From contig JANXOF010000044.1 of assembly GCA_025353725.1 (NCBI GenBank), forward strand, positions 1-64,000: a stretch of DNA of 64,000 bases, given 5' to 3'. Position numbers and translations under genes: made by a program. Below the pieces are notes generated by a model. It had not been told where the DNA came from. It made no database searches and saw nothing but the letters and a program-made list of their open reading frames with translations. Each line of letters opens with the position of its first letter. Position 1 is the first letter of the stretch. Source of the DNA: Polyangiaceae bacterium. Lineage in GTDB: Bacteria; Myxococcota_A; Polyangia; Polyangiales; Polyangiaceae. This document shows, one piece after another, positions 1 to 8,736 of this stretch.

Positions 1-528
1 CTCCGCCATGCCGATCGTGACGCCGCGGATGCCGACGCGGCAGTGCCGGTAGATCGAGGGCTGGAACTGCACGATTTCGATGTGCGCTTCCTTCGGGCCG
101 ACCTTCGTCACGCCCACGGCTGCCCCGATCCAGCTCTTTTCCCAGACACGTTGCAGCTGCGCGAGGAGCGCCCACGGTGTCGCGCCGGCGCCGCCGGCGA
201 GCGTGCGGAGGACGTTGACGACGCCGCTGTGCGCTGCGCGCGTCGCACTGACGCCCATCTCGAGCACCGAATTCACGGGTAGCTCGAGGCCGTCGCACGC
301 TTCGTAGTGCGCCATCGCTACGTCGACCGGGAGCCACACGCCCGCCGCGGTCGTGCGCACGGGATCGTGAAATGGCTCCGGCAACAGCGCGAAGTACGCA
401 TCGAGAAGATCGCGCTCGCGCAGCCCGCGGAGCGACGACGCGAGCCACGTGCTGCGGACGCTCGAAGCGCGTGCCACAGAGCTACGCGGCGACGGGAGGG
501 GGAGAATGACTTCGTCGAGCGCCCCCAT
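1..528 (-). CDS. Hypothetical protein, N-terminal part (runs off window start)
   Basis: An open frame of 176 codons runs from an ATG at 528-526 to the left edge without a stop, so the C-terminus lies outside the window. The protein starts MGALDEVILPLPS. It has a helical first half with the run DLLDAYFALLPEPFHD and a second half with GVWLPVDVAMAHYEACD and VWEKSWIGAAVGVTKVGPK. Codon third positions are GC-rich, as expected for a real gene here. The size and the late pattern (a paired-strand segment after VGPKEAHIEI) weakly recall the paralogous DUF2378/TIGR02265 proteins of myxobacteria, but I cannot confirm that. Its stop and any partner genes are unseen. It lies just downstream of, and co-directional with, the oxoamine synthase gene (15 bp gap), so the two may share a transcript. 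Confidence 0.65.
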   Translation of the reverse strand, partial: MGALDEVILPLPSPRSSVARASSVRSTWLASSLRGLRERDLLDAYFALLPEPFHDPVRTTAAGVWLPVDVAMAHYEACDGLELPVNSVLEMGVSATRAAHSGVVNVLRTLAGGAGATPWALLAQLQRVWEKSWIGAAVGVTKVGPKEAHIEIVQFQPSIYRHCRVGIRGVTIGMAE

Positions 529-542
529 CCCTGAAGTGTAGC

Positions 543-1772
543 TCAGTCCTCCAGCGGTCCGAGGTCTTCGCCGCTCAGCACGAAGAAGGCCTCGCCGTAG
601 CTCTTCACGAGCTCGAGGGCTTCGTCGAGATCCTGCTGCGTGTGACCGCGTGTCACGTTCACGCGCAAGCGTTCTTCGCCATGCTTCACCGCGGGGTACG
701 TGATCGGCACCATGAGCACCCCGCACTCGAGCAGCGCGACGTGCATGAAGAGCGTCTTGCGTTCGTCGCGGCACATGACGGGCATGATGTGCGTGTTGCT
801 CGCGCCGAGATCGAAGCCTGCCTCGATCAATTTGCCACGAAAGTAGGCAGCTTTCTGGTGAAGCTCTTTCACCATCGCGGGGCCGTCCTCCTCGAGCATG
901 TCGAGGATCGTCGACGCCGCGGCGACGATCGGCACAGGAAGCGATGCGCTAAAGAGAAAACTGCGCGCGTTGTGTTTTACGAGGTCGATGACCTCTTGGC
1001 TGCCGAAAAGTAGACCGCCAATCCCGCCAAACGTCTTTGAAAACGTCGAGACCACGACCGGACACTTCGACCGAAGGTTGGTCTCCTCCAAAATGCCCGT
1101 GCCGCGTTCACCGAGCGTGCCGGTTCCGTGCGCGTCGTCGACCATGAGAACGGCGTCGTAGCGCTCACAAATCTCCACGAACTCCGCGAGATGCGCCTTG
1201 TCACCGTCGAGCGAGTAAACGCCTTCGACACATACGAGTGCATTCTTGCGTTCGCGCGACTTCAGAATACGCTCTAAACTTTTCGCGGAGTTATGGTTGA
1301 AAAACCGGATCTCCGGCGCTCTCCCGGGCGTCCCGGCGGCGAGAAATGTCCCGTCTAGGATGCAAGCGTGGCTGTAGCTGTCAAGTACGAGCGTGGTGTC
1401 TTTGTCCGCGAGTGAAACAAGCGTGCCGAGCATCGCTTGGTAGCCAGTGGTGAAGATGAGACAGCTGTCATATCCGTACCACTTTGCCAGTCGGTCCTCG
1501 AGCTCGACGTGCTCCGTCGTTGTCGCCTGAACCCGCGAGCTCGAAAGGCCACAGCCGTACTTGTCGACCGCTTTCTTTGCAGCAGCTTTCACGCGCGGAT
1601 GATTGGTCAGTCCGAGGTAGTCGTTCGAGCTGAAGTTGATAATCGGCTGGCCACCGATGGTCGTGTGCAGGCCACCACTTTCGAAGACTCGAAAATACGG
1701 GTAAACCTGCTTCTCTTTCGCCTCCCGCACGCGGGAAAGCTCTGTGTGTGCCTTTTCGTCGATCCAGCTCAT
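543..1772 (-). CDS. Alpha-oxoamine synthase family PLP enzyme (serine palmitoyltransferase / AONS / KBL type)
   Basis: This enzyme class condenses an amino acid with an acyl thioester, with loss of CO2. I chose the ATG at 1772 (MSWIDEKAHTEL, 409 aa), since family homology begins there and the upstream in-frame ATG at 1952 adds 60 low-complexity residues. Visible family motifs are SSNDYLGLTNHP, the PLP-stacking His in DSYSHAC (about H135), DDAHGTGTLG (about 212-221) and the Schiff-base lysine in STFSKTFGG (about K246). The substrate cannot be read from sequence: 8-amino-7-oxononanoate, 2-amino-3-ketobutyrate and 3-ketosphinganine synthases share these motifs. Biotin genes are absent, while a ketosynthase pair, an acyl-AMP ligase and two ACPs lie nearby. 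That makes an ACP-dependent serine palmitoyltransferase-like or natural-product role more likely. This is inference. Confidence 0.9.
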   Translation of the reverse strand: MSWIDEKAHTELSRVREAKEKQVYPYFRVFESGGLHTTIGGQPIINFSSNDYLGLTNHPRVKAAAKKAVDKYGCGLSSSRVQATTTEHVELEDRLAKWYGYDSCLIFTTGYQAMLGTLVSLADKDTTLVLDSYSHACILDGTFLAAGTPGRAPEIRFFNHNSAKSLERILKSRERKNALVCVEGVYSLDGDKAHLAEFVEICERYDAVLMVDDAHGTGTLGERGTGILEETNLRSKCPVVVSTFSKTFGGIGGLLFGSQEVIDLVKHNARSFLFSASLPVPIVAAASTILDMLEEDGPAMVKELHQKAAYFRGKLIEAGFDLGASNTHIMPVMCRDERKTLFMHVALLECGVLMVPITYPAVKHGEERLRVNVTRGHTQQDLDEALELVKSYGEAFFVLSGEDLGPLED

Positions 1773-1928
1773 TGAAGGTAAGAGCTTTTTTGCACGAATC
1801 GGCGCAAGGTCCAAGTCGGATGGCGCGCGAACCGGAGTACGCGCCTCCCAAGGCGATGCGCACGACGCCTGCCGCGTACCCGCGTACCGGTTAGAATAAC
1901 GGCAAGAAGACGACCATGCTCGTGCGCG

Positions 1929-2666
1929 ATGCCAAGGCTTGCGCGCCAGCACAAGTGGGCACCCCTGCTCGCGGCAGGTGAAGGCGCTAAGGTTTTCGAG
2001 ACCAAACAGCTACAGTTTGGCGTGCAGATCTGCTTCGAGAGTGAATTTCCGGAATTCGAGTTTTTGCCCGTGATGCGCGCCCCCGGTCGTCCGCGATTTT
2101 GGGTGCAGATTGCAAATGACTGGGGGGGGGGCGACCGCAGCGACGCGGCTCTGCGGTCGTTTCGATTTAGTGTGTTTCGCGCCGTCGAAGCACGGGTCGG
2201 AATCGCGCGTTCGAGTAACGCAAGTGTGGCCGGCTTCATCTCGCCAACCGGCGAGCTTTACGATGTTGTGGGCGGAGCGCGCTCAGCCCAGATGCCCGCA
2301 CCGGGCCGTCCAGAGCGTGGGGCCGTTCGCAAGCTCGCGACGCTGCTCGCAGAGCGTGACGCACTGGACCAAGAAGCCGAATTTGCGCTAGACGCCGCGA
2401 AGCGGACGCAGCTCGCCGAACAGCGCCGTGGGCTTGTGGCCAACATTGAAAGGCTTCGGACCCAAGTTTGCGAAGCTGCAGCGCACGCGGCGGCGATCGG
2501 AACCTCTCTCGCGCGCGTAAGAACCGATTCGCGCAAGTCGACCTACGTCAACATGCGCGGAGCGTCGAACATACTACTCACGTGGGGCTGGTGGGGCGCG
2601 ATTGCGCTGTTAGCCGCCACTCGTCTGCGCACGCATTTTACATATTCACGACATCGACTGCCTTGA
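1929..2666 (+). pseudogene. Truncated Lnt-like nitrilase-domain fragment
   Basis: The frame opens at an ATG at 1929 and encodes 245 aa. Residues about 15-120 match the C-terminal half of an apolipoprotein N-acyltransferase-type nitrilase domain: GVQICFESEFPEF around the catalytic Cys, then IANDWGGG, FRAVEARVGIARSSNASVAGF and SPTGELYDVV. The eight-TM N-terminal region and the first part of the nitrilase domain (with the catalytic Glu) are missing, and an in-frame TAA at 1896 closes the frame upstream. Residues about 130-200 are a charged coiled-coil-like stretch, followed by one hydrophobic segment (WGWWGAIALLAA). A run of ten G at 2122-2131 lies inside the frame. I read it as a decayed remnant at a rearrangement boundary. 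A small diverged active protein is possible but unlikely. Confidence 0.55.
2122..2131. repeat. G10 homopolymer tract
   Basis: Ten consecutive G residues inside the Lnt-like fragment, at the codons for the glycines of NDWGGGDR. The reading frame stays homologous on both sides, so the present length keeps the frame. Such runs are prone to slippage and to sequencing error. Confidence 0.9.
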
Positions 2667-3190
2667 TGATTGCCAAGTCGCACTCGCCGCATCGAGCGCG
2701 CACGGCCCTGAGCAAACCGCTTACGCCGTGGGGAACGTTCACGATCCTCGCGCTGCTTGGCATTGCCTATGGGCTCGACGAACGCTTGCGCGTCGACCTG
2801 GGCATCGGGCCTATCGAGTTGCCAGAACTGTGGGTCTTAGCTGGCGAGCACGTGCGCCCTTGGCAATTGTTTAGCTATGCGTTTATCCACTCAGACCTCA
2901 ATCACCTGTTGGGCAATGCAGCGAGCCTTTTGGTTGGCGGTACCCTGCTTGAGCTCCGCATTGGCGTGGCGCGCGTAGTGCTCGTGTTTCTGGGCCTCGC
3001 CGCACTGGTTGGCCTCATCTTTCACTTCACCGACGCGAGCGACCTCTACGGATGTTCGGGCGCGGCCGCCGCCATGCTCGCGTACTACGCAGGTCGAACT
3101 GCCATGGCGCGCGACCTGGCGCGCGGCGCGCGGGCGCGTTGCCGGTCGTCGTATTTATGGTCGTGTCAGACGCGTGGCCGCGATGGGGGA
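2666..3190 (+). pseudogene. Rhomboid-family intramembrane protease, frameshifted and truncated
   Basis: The ATG at 2666 (MIAKSHSPHR) opens a membrane protein with a loop carrying HSDLNHLLGNA, the rhomboid HxxxN oxyanion motif. It is followed by hydrophobic helices and by GCSGAAAAM, the GxSG motif holding the nucleophilic Ser. After about residue 155 the frame turns into Arg-rich sequence. A different frame (about 3137-3190) reads LPVVVFMVVSDAWPRWG, which fits the next rhomboid helix, so a frameshift sits near 3130-3140. The last helix with the catalytic His is not found, and the disrupted frame ends at 3310. Without that His the protein should be inactive. It follows the Lnt-like fragment directly, so both belong to one degraded segment between biosynthetic genes. 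Confidence 0.65.
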
Positions 3191-3274
3191 GGCGGAGAGA
3201 ATACGCTCGATGAAGCGACTTCCTTCGGCGGAGTGCGTTCGAAGGCTCATCGCTCGATGGCTGACCCCCTGAAA

Positions 3275-4459
3275 TCACGTTCCGGGCGCGCGGCTTACGA
3301 CCACCGCTGAGGCATTTCCGTAGTAGCCCATCGAGGTCACCACGACGTGCTTTACGCGCGCTGGAGCCCCCCCCCGGACCAGAAGCGTCGGGGCGACCGG
3401 CGCGCCCCCGAGCCACGCGAGCGCGCAAGCCATCCCCATGGCGCCTCCCGCGCCAAGCGTCTCGCCAAGCGCGAGTTTGGGAGCGACGACGGCCACGTTG
3501 TCACCAAAGGCAGACGCGATGGCTTCGAGTTCCTCATCGTCAAAGCGCGGAAGTCCCGCGACGCTCGACACGACGAGATCAACGTCGCACGCGCGCACGC
3601 ACGCGTCGTCGAGCGCCATGTCGATGGCACGCCGCATCGCCTCGCGAGAGGCGAAAATCAGGGGGCTGTCGTGGGGTACGACGAACGCTGTCCCGTACCC
3701 GACAAGCCTGCCATAGACGCGTGCGTGTCGCTCGCGAGCAACGTCCGGATCTTCCACGAAAAGGAACGCCGCTCCCTCGCCTAAGCGCGTCTCGGAAGTC
3801 GAGGTCCCCAGCACGCCGAGTTTGTCAAACGCGAGGTAGAGAGCTTCGCTCATAGCCTCGCCGCCTCCCGTGAGAAGGGCATCCGCTCGCGCCGTTTCGA
3901 GAAACACATCGGCACACGAGACCGCATCGAGGCCTCCGCAATTGCCATCGGACAAGCTCACGTTTAGCGCGCGGAGCTCTTCCCAGATGCTCACATAGCC
4001 GCTTGCGCTGTTCGACACTGTGTTAGGAAATTTCGCGGGATTGATGTATCGCGCGTCTTCGAGCTTCGCGACCTTGTCGAGCTCCGTGATGGCCTCGAGG
4101 CTGCCGTAAGCGTTCGAGCAGACGACGCCGACGCGCTCGGGAGAAAGAGCGAACCACTGCCCATCTTTCTTGATGCCTGCATCATGCAGGCAGAGGCGCG
4201 CGGCAACCAGGAGCAGCTTGGTCAGCCGGTCGAGGGTTCGGAGCCCCTTGTCGCCGAGGATCGGCGTCGGGTCAAAGTCGGGGACCTCGACGACGCGGGC
4301 CTGCGAGTAGGAGCTCGCGTCGAAGCTCAAGATCGAAGGTGTGTCGCGCCTTGCTGTGAGCCGCTCGGCGCGCGCAAGACTATCGAAAAATGAGGAGCCA
4401 GAGGCGCTGATGCCGAGCGCCGAGGCGATGCCCACTCCAGTAACGTCACGAGGCGTCAT
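3275..4459 (-). CDS. Beta-ketoacyl synthase-like protein lacking the catalytic His pair (chain-length-factor-like)
   Basis: A 394-aa thiolase-fold protein of the ketosynthase superfamily. The segment LSDGNCGGLDAV aligns with the nucleophile elbow, and Cys is retained (C174). The two catalytic histidines are absent: where active enzymes have NAHGTGT this one reads SSVAGLP (about 298-304), and where they have GHxxGAAG it reads LGETLGAGGA (about 331-340). Loss of the His pair in the second member of a coupled ketosynthase pair is the usual signature of a chain-length-factor subunit, although classical ones also replace the Cys. Its ATG overlaps the upstream ketosynthase stop as ATGA (4456-4459), which supports translational coupling and a heterodimer. 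What it initiates or extends is unknown. Confidence 0.85.
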   Translation of the reverse strand: MTPRDVTGVGIASALGISASGSSFFDSLARAERLTARRDTPSILSFDASSYSQARVVEVPDFDPTPILGDKGLRTLDRLTKLLLVAARLCLHDAGIKKDGQWFALSPERVGVVCSNAYGSLEAITELDKVAKLEDARYINPAKFPNTVSNSASGYVSIWEELRALNVSLSDGNCGGLDAVSCADVFLETARADALLTGGGEAMSEALYLAFDKLGVLGTSTSETRLGEGAAFLFVEDPDVARERHARVYGRLVGYGTAFVVPHDSPLIFASREAMRRAIDMALDDACVRACDVDLVVSSVAGLPRFDDEELEAIASAFGDNVAVVAPKLALGETLGAGGAMGMACALAWLGGAPVAPTLLVRGGAPARVKHVVVTSMGYYGNASAVVVSRAPGT

Positions 4460-5736
4460 GGCTGCTGGCCTGCGCCCGCGCTCGCAAGCGTCACGGCGCG
4501 CCGAGAGAACGCGCCCGGAGCCGGAAGCGCGTACGGGGACGCGAGGCAGGTCACAGAGTTGTAGCCTCCGAACGCGAGCGAATTGTTGAGGACAATCTTG
4601 TGCGCGCCCTTTCGCGCAACGTTGGCGACGACGTCGAGATCACACTCGGGATCGGGCGTTTCGTACCCTATCGTCGGCGGGTAAAGGCCGGTCTCCAAAG
4701 TCATGATACAGCCGATGGCCTCGAGCGCGCTCGCCGCGCCCATGCAGTGCCCAAGCATACTTTTCATGCTGGAGATAGGCACCCGCCGGCGACCGAAAAT
4801 CTCTTTCATGACCTTCGATTCGGCGGCATCATTGTGCTTCGTCCCGGTACCGTGTGCGTTCACGAAATCTACCGAATCGACCGCGATTCCCGAGCGCGTA
4901 ATGGCTTGCTCCATGGCGCGGATGCTCCCGGCCGCGTCAGGGTGAGGCCGCGTAATGTGGTAAGCGTCGCAACTCATTCCATGGCCTCCGACTTCCGCCA
5001 GAAGCGTTGCCGCCTTTCGGCGTGTGGCGTACGCCTCGCTTTCGAGGATGAGAATGCCCGCTCCCTCACCCAAAATGAGGCCCTGACGATTCAGGTCAAA
5101 CGGCTGACATCGCTCCTGAGCCATCGCCGCAAGGCGAACGAACCCAATGTACTGAAGCTCTTGAAGAATTTCTGCCGCGCCCGTCACGACGACGTCGGCC
5201 TTTCCAGAGCGGAGCAGGTCGGCCGCGAATCCGATCGCGTAGTTTCCTGCGGCGCAAGCGGCCGGAAGCGTGATGACGGCGCCTTCGGAGCCGATAGCGC
5301 GCGCGACGTGAATGGGCAGCAACGTCGACCCGTACTTCGGTAACCACGCCCGCCGTACACCCGCCGCCCCCTTGTGAATCCACTGGTGGTCGAGATCTCC
5401 CAAGACGGCGGCCTCACCCATCGTGGTTCCCAGAACGACGCTCACGCGCGGACCTTTAAGCGCTTCCGCTTCGAGGCCAGCGTCAGCGACTGCCATCCGC
5501 GCGGCGGCAAGGGCCATCTGCGAGCAGCGCCCCATGCGCCTTATTTCGAGCGGCGTGAGGTGGTCTTTCGGCTCGAAGCCTTTGGCCTCGCCGCCGAATG
5601 TGCGGCCGAGGGTGGCGACGTCAAACGCCTCGACGCGCGAGATCCCGCTCGTGCCTTTCGCAAGCGCGTCGAAAAACGCTTTCTTGCCGAGGCCAATCGA
5701 GCTGACAACGCCGACACCCGTAATGAACACACGCAC
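4456..5736 (-). CDS. Beta-ketoacyl-ACP synthase II-type (FabF-like) ketosynthase
   Basis: Condenses an acyl-enzyme with malonyl-ACP. The 426-aa protein is full length for the FabF family, starting MRVFITGVGVVSSIG. The complete triad is visible: C161 in AACAAGNYA, H295 in NAHGTGTKHNDAAE and H330 in SMLGHCMGAASALE. It is the first gene of a minus-strand pair with the His-less ketosynthase partner (ATGA overlap). It is transcribed divergently from the fatty-acyl-AMP ligase across a 213-bp gap. No fabH, fabD or fabG flanks it, so this is probably a dedicated extra ketosynthase and not the housekeeping FabF. That is an inference from context. Confidence 0.93.
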   Translation of the reverse strand: MRVFITGVGVVSSIGLGKKAFFDALAKGTSGISRVEAFDVATLGRTFGGEAKGFEPKDHLTPLEIRRMGRCSQMALAAARMAVADAGLEAEALKGPRVSVVLGTTMGEAAVLGDLDHQWIHKGAAGVRRAWLPKYGSTLLPIHVARAIGSEGAVITLPAACAAGNYAIGFAADLLRSGKADVVVTGAAEILQELQYIGFVRLAAMAQERCQPFDLNRQGLILGEGAGILILESEAYATRRKAATLLAEVGGHGMSCDAYHITRPHPDAAGSIRAMEQAITRSGIAVDSVDFVNAHGTGTKHNDAAESKVMKEIFGRRRVPISSMKSMLGHCMGAASALEAIGCIMTLETGLYPPTIGYETPDPECDLDVVANVARKGAHKIVLNNSLAFGGYNSVTCLASPYALPAPGAFSRRAVTLASAGAGQQP

Positions 5737-5949
5737 AGGCGGTGTATACCGCGCGCGAAGTCAAAGGAGCAATGATGCGACCGCCGGACAAATGTTTGCC
5801 GTCGCCCTAAAAAGTCTGATTGATCACATGGTTGAACCACTTCGATTCATGCGTACCTACCTACGCGTGCGCGTCCATCTACGCATGGTCGATGCGTGGT
5901 TTGCTGACTTGCGCAAGGGGCGCCGACGCAGTAACTGACCGCGCCAACC
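5737..5949. promoter_or_regulatory. Divergent promoter region between ketosynthase pair and acyl-AMP ligase
   Basis: 213 bp without a convincing gene, between divergently transcribed genes, so it should hold promoters for both. It is relatively AT-rich at 5790-5850 (cctaaaaagtctgattgatc). I see no clear sigma-70 or sigma-54 boxes. Confidence 0.4.
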
Positions 5950-7812
5950 ATGAGCGATCCGAAGCACGTCGCGCCGACTTTGCCGGCAGCCATTCGCCAG
6001 CTCGCCGCGCTTGCTGAGTCGACTCGCCGAGCTTCGCACGCGCGCCGCGAGGGTTTGCAGTCCGCTCCCGCGAAGCCTGTGCGTGAGACCGGTCACGGCT
6101 CTGAAGTCACTGATGTCGCTGGTCTCACTGGTCTCAATGAGGTCGCTGAACGAGGCTTCGTTTTCGTTCGCCCCGACGGCACTGAGCGCTCCTGCTCGTT
6201 CGCCGAGTTGGCCTACCAAGCCGAGCGACGTGCCGCGAACCTTCACGCGTGCGGGCTGAAGAAAGGCGATCGCCTCGCAATCGTAGTCCCTGATCCGGAC
6301 GAATTTGTTCTTTCGTTTCTCGGTGCCGTGATGGGCGGCATCGTTCCGGTTCCTATTTTTCCGCAGCTTTCTTTCAAGAACGTCGACAGCTACCACGAGA
6401 CGGTCACCCACATCGCGAACGCTTCGGGATCGAAAATGCTGCTCACGACGGAAGCCACGAGGCCTTACGTGCAGCCCGTGCTTGCCCGGGTCGAATCGAT
6501 GACGCGCATCGCTACGGTCGACGAGCTGAACCTCCAAGACAACGGAATCGTCGACGTCGTCATCGAGCCGGAAGACACGGCGTTCTTGCAGTTTACATCA
6601 GGCTCCACGTCGAAGCCAAAGGGCGTAGTCGTCACGCACCGCAACCTCGCTTGGAACAGCGAGAGCTTCATGATCCACGGCCTCGAGAAGGATTCATCCT
6701 TCGACAAGGGCGTCAGTTGGCTCCCTCTCTTTCATGACATGGGGCTCATCGGCTTTGTCATCGGCCCACTTTTCACGAACATTCCGGTCGTGTTTTTACC
6801 GACCGCGAGCTTCGTCCGGAACCCGCGCATCTGGCTCGACAAGATTCACCAGCATCGCGGGACGATCACCTACGCCCCTAACTTCGCGTACTCGCTCGTC
6901 ACCAAGCGCGTAAAGGAGAAAGACGTCGCCGACCTCGACCTGTCGTGCCTCCGGCGCGCGGGATGCGGCGCTGAGCCGATTCAGTGGAAGACGCTCCACG
7001 AATTCGCCGACCGCTTGAAGACCGCAAAGTTTGACCCCCGCGCGTTTTTGCCGTCCTACGGAATGGCCGAATCTACCCTCGCAATTTCGTTCGTACCGGC
7101 CTTCTCCGGCGTGCGCGCGGACGTCGTGGAAAAGTCCGGGCTCGAGGTCGGCCAGGCCGTGCCGGCCCTTGAAGGCCTCCGGCTCGTCAATTGTGGGCGG
7201 ACCTTCCCAGAACACGAAATCGCAGTAGTGGACGAGAACGGCAACCGCCTCGCGGATCGCAAGGTGGGTCAAGTGTTGGCGCGCGGTCCGAGCATTGCGA
7301 GCGGCTACTACCAAGAGCCCGAGCTTACGGCCGAGGCGTTCAAGGCTGGGCCCGACGGCCATACCTGGCTCTACACGGGTGACCTTGGCTATCTCGTCGA
7401 CGGCGACATTTTCATCTGCGGCCGCCTGAAAGACATGATCATCGTTCGAGGCCGCAACTTCTATCCGAGCGATATCGAGTGGGTCGTGAGCGACCTGCCG
7501 GGTATTCGGCGGGGCAACGTCGTTGCTTTTTCCGCCGACGTTGCCGGCGAGGAACAGCTGGTCATCACCGCCGAGGGCCTGTCCGGCGAGGCCGAAGCGC
7601 TCAAGGCCGCCGTTGCCGTTCGCGTAGTCGCGGAATTTGCCCTCGCCGTACACGAGGTCGTGATCGTCCCGCAAGGCACGCTTCCACGCACTTCGAGCGG
7701 AAAACCGCAGCGGCGGAAGACTCGGCAGATGTACCTCGAAGGCACGTTAGTCCGCGCACGGTCCGTGCAAGGGCCTGAGGACCCTGTCGAGGAACCGGTA
7801 CTGAGCGCGTAG
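5950..7812 (+). CDS. Fatty-acyl-AMP ligase / acyl-ACP synthetase (ANL superfamily)
   Basis: Activates a fatty acid as acyl-adenylate and passes it to an ACP phosphopantetheine arm. The 620-aa protein has the adenylate-forming signatures: the phosphate loop FTSGSTSKPKG (about 215), SYGMAEST, the hinge-side GDLGYLVDGDIFICGR and the C-terminal lysine in PRTSSGKPQRRK (about residue 585). The length and the DMIIVRGRNFYPSDIEW segment fit fatty-acyl-AMP ligases better than acyl-CoA synthetases, and the two ACP genes immediately downstream fit acyl transfer to ACP. Start: the ATG at 5950 (MSDPKHVAP). About 50 N-terminal residues are low-complexity. The chain length specificity cannot be read. Confidence 0.92.
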   Translation: MSDPKHVAPTLPAAIRQLAALAESTRRASHARREGLQSAPAKPVRETGHGSEVTDVAGLTGLNEVAERGFVFVRPDGTERSCSFAELAYQAERRAANLHACGLKKGDRLAIVVPDPDEFVLSFLGAVMGGIVPVPIFPQLSFKNVDSYHETVTHIANASGSKMLLTTEATRPYVQPVLARVESMTRIATVDELNLQDNGIVDVVIEPEDTAFLQFTSGSTSKPKGVVVTHRNLAWNSESFMIHGLEKDSSFDKGVSWLPLFHDMGLIGFVIGPLFTNIPVVFLPTASFVRNPRIWLDKIHQHRGTITYAPNFAYSLVTKRVKEKDVADLDLSCLRRAGCGAEPIQWKTLHEFADRLKTAKFDPRAFLPSYGMAESTLAISFVPAFSGVRADVVEKSGLEVGQAVPALEGLRLVNCGRTFPEHEIAVVDENGNRLADRKVGQVLARGPSIASGYYQEPELTAEAFKAGPDGHTWLYTGDLGYLVDGDIFICGRLKDMIIVRGRNFYPSDIEWVVSDLPGIRRGNVVAFSADVAGEEQLVITAEGLSGEAEALKAAVAVRVVAEFALAVHEVVIVPQGTLPRTSSGKPQRRKTRQMYLEGTLVRARSVQGPEDPVEEPVLSA

Positions 7813-7855
7813 AAAATTTCGCGGTAGACGCGTCAAAGCACGACCCTGTCGACGA

Positions 7856-7888
<33 letters not shown>

Positions 7889-7921
7889 GTGGAGACGATG
7901 CAGGCAGTTCGAGGATTTTTG

Positions 7922-8164
7922 ATGGACCGGTTCGAGCTCCTGCAACTCTTCCAGCGGACGGCGTCCGAAATTGCGGAGAAGGAGATCCGGAACGTTGCCG
8001 AGACCACCAGCATTGGTGAGCTAGGCATCGACTCACTCGGAATGCTCGAGGTCATCGGTTCGCTTGAGCGCGAGCTAAAAATCCAAATTCCCGACGAATC
8101 ACTCGCGGGAATTTTGACCGTCAAAGACTTGCTCAACGCGGTTTTGTCGCGTCAAACGGTGTGA
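7922..8164 (+). CDS. Acyl carrier protein 1
   Basis: Small acidic carrier protein with the 4'-phosphopantetheine attachment motif ELGIDSLGMLEV, in which the Ser is the attachment site. I prefer the ATG at 7922 (MDRFELLQLF, 80 aa), preceded by GAGGA at 5-7 bp. A GTG at 7889 or an ATG at 7898 would add 8-11 residues that do not look like ACP. It follows the acyl-AMP ligase and overlaps the region just before the second ACP, so the three probably form one transcript. Likely partners are the ligase as loader, with the ketosynthase pair or the oxoamine synthase as acceptors. Confidence 0.9.
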   Translation: MDRFELLQLFQRTASEIAEKEIRNVAETTSIGELGIDSLGMLEVIGSLERELKIQIPDESLAGILTVKDLLNAVLSRQTV

Positions 8165-8178
8165 GGGAGATTGCGCCC

Positions 8179-8415
8179 ATGGCGAACATGAAAGAAGAGT
8201 TGAGGGCACTCATCGCTGAGATTGCCGAGAAGGACGAAATTCCGGACGATGTATCCTTCAAGGACCTCGGCATTGACTCGATGATGGGCGTCGAAATTGT
8301 CGCGGCGATCGAGCGCAAATACCACGTGAAAATCGACGACGGCGAGCTCGCTCAGATCACGACCCTCAACGCGTCGATGGCGTTGGTGCAGCGAAAGCTC
8401 GTCGTCGCCGCGTAG
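8179..8415 (+). CDS. Acyl carrier protein 2
   Basis: A second ACP, 78 aa from the ATG at 8179 (MANMKEELRALIAEI), with the attachment site in DLGIDSMMGVEI. A GTG at 8161 overlaps the stop of ACP 1 and would give 84 aa. It differs clearly from ACP 1, so this is not a recent duplication. Two unlike carriers beside one ligase suggest separate jobs, for example a starter carrier and an extender carrier, but this is inference. The sequence after 8415 shows no further cluster gene on this strand. Confidence 0.9.
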   Translation: MANMKEELRALIAEIAEKDEIPDDVSFKDLGIDSMMGVEIVAAIERKYHVKIDDGELAQITTLNASMALVQRKLVVAA

Positions 8416-8736
8416 AAGCTCGCGCTGCCCCTTTGGAACCGCGCTAGAGCTTGTAGCGGATATCGGTTCCTCCAAGGACATCGCAGAGGCCGAGGTGCAC
8501 GGTCTCAAGTCAACGGACCCAAGGGTAGTCAAAACCAGTGAGCCTCCTGTGAAGCCAACTTTCGTGCAGGTAGCAACTTCGCCCAGCGTCCAACGCTGAA
8601 CGTGCGCTTCTCAGCGGCTTACCCTAGGCCGTCGCCGATTCCGGACTCCGGCCACGAGACACCCGGTGCCGTCGGGGTGTCCTCGAACCTGCAACCTGTA
8701 TCGGGGACGCCCAAGCCCTGGTAAAACGCGCGCAGC
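8416..8736. other. Intergenic stretch before ileS, nothing recognised
   Basis: 321 bp with no convincing gene on either strand. No T-box-like leader or clear terminator is seen. It should contain the ileS promoter. Confidence 0.5.

Noticed and set aside
5905-5935. Sigma-54 promoter (TGG...TGC) before the acyl-AMP ligase
   Set aside because: The GG and GC doublets are separated by 11 bases and not 10, and flanking bases do not match the -24/-12 consensus.
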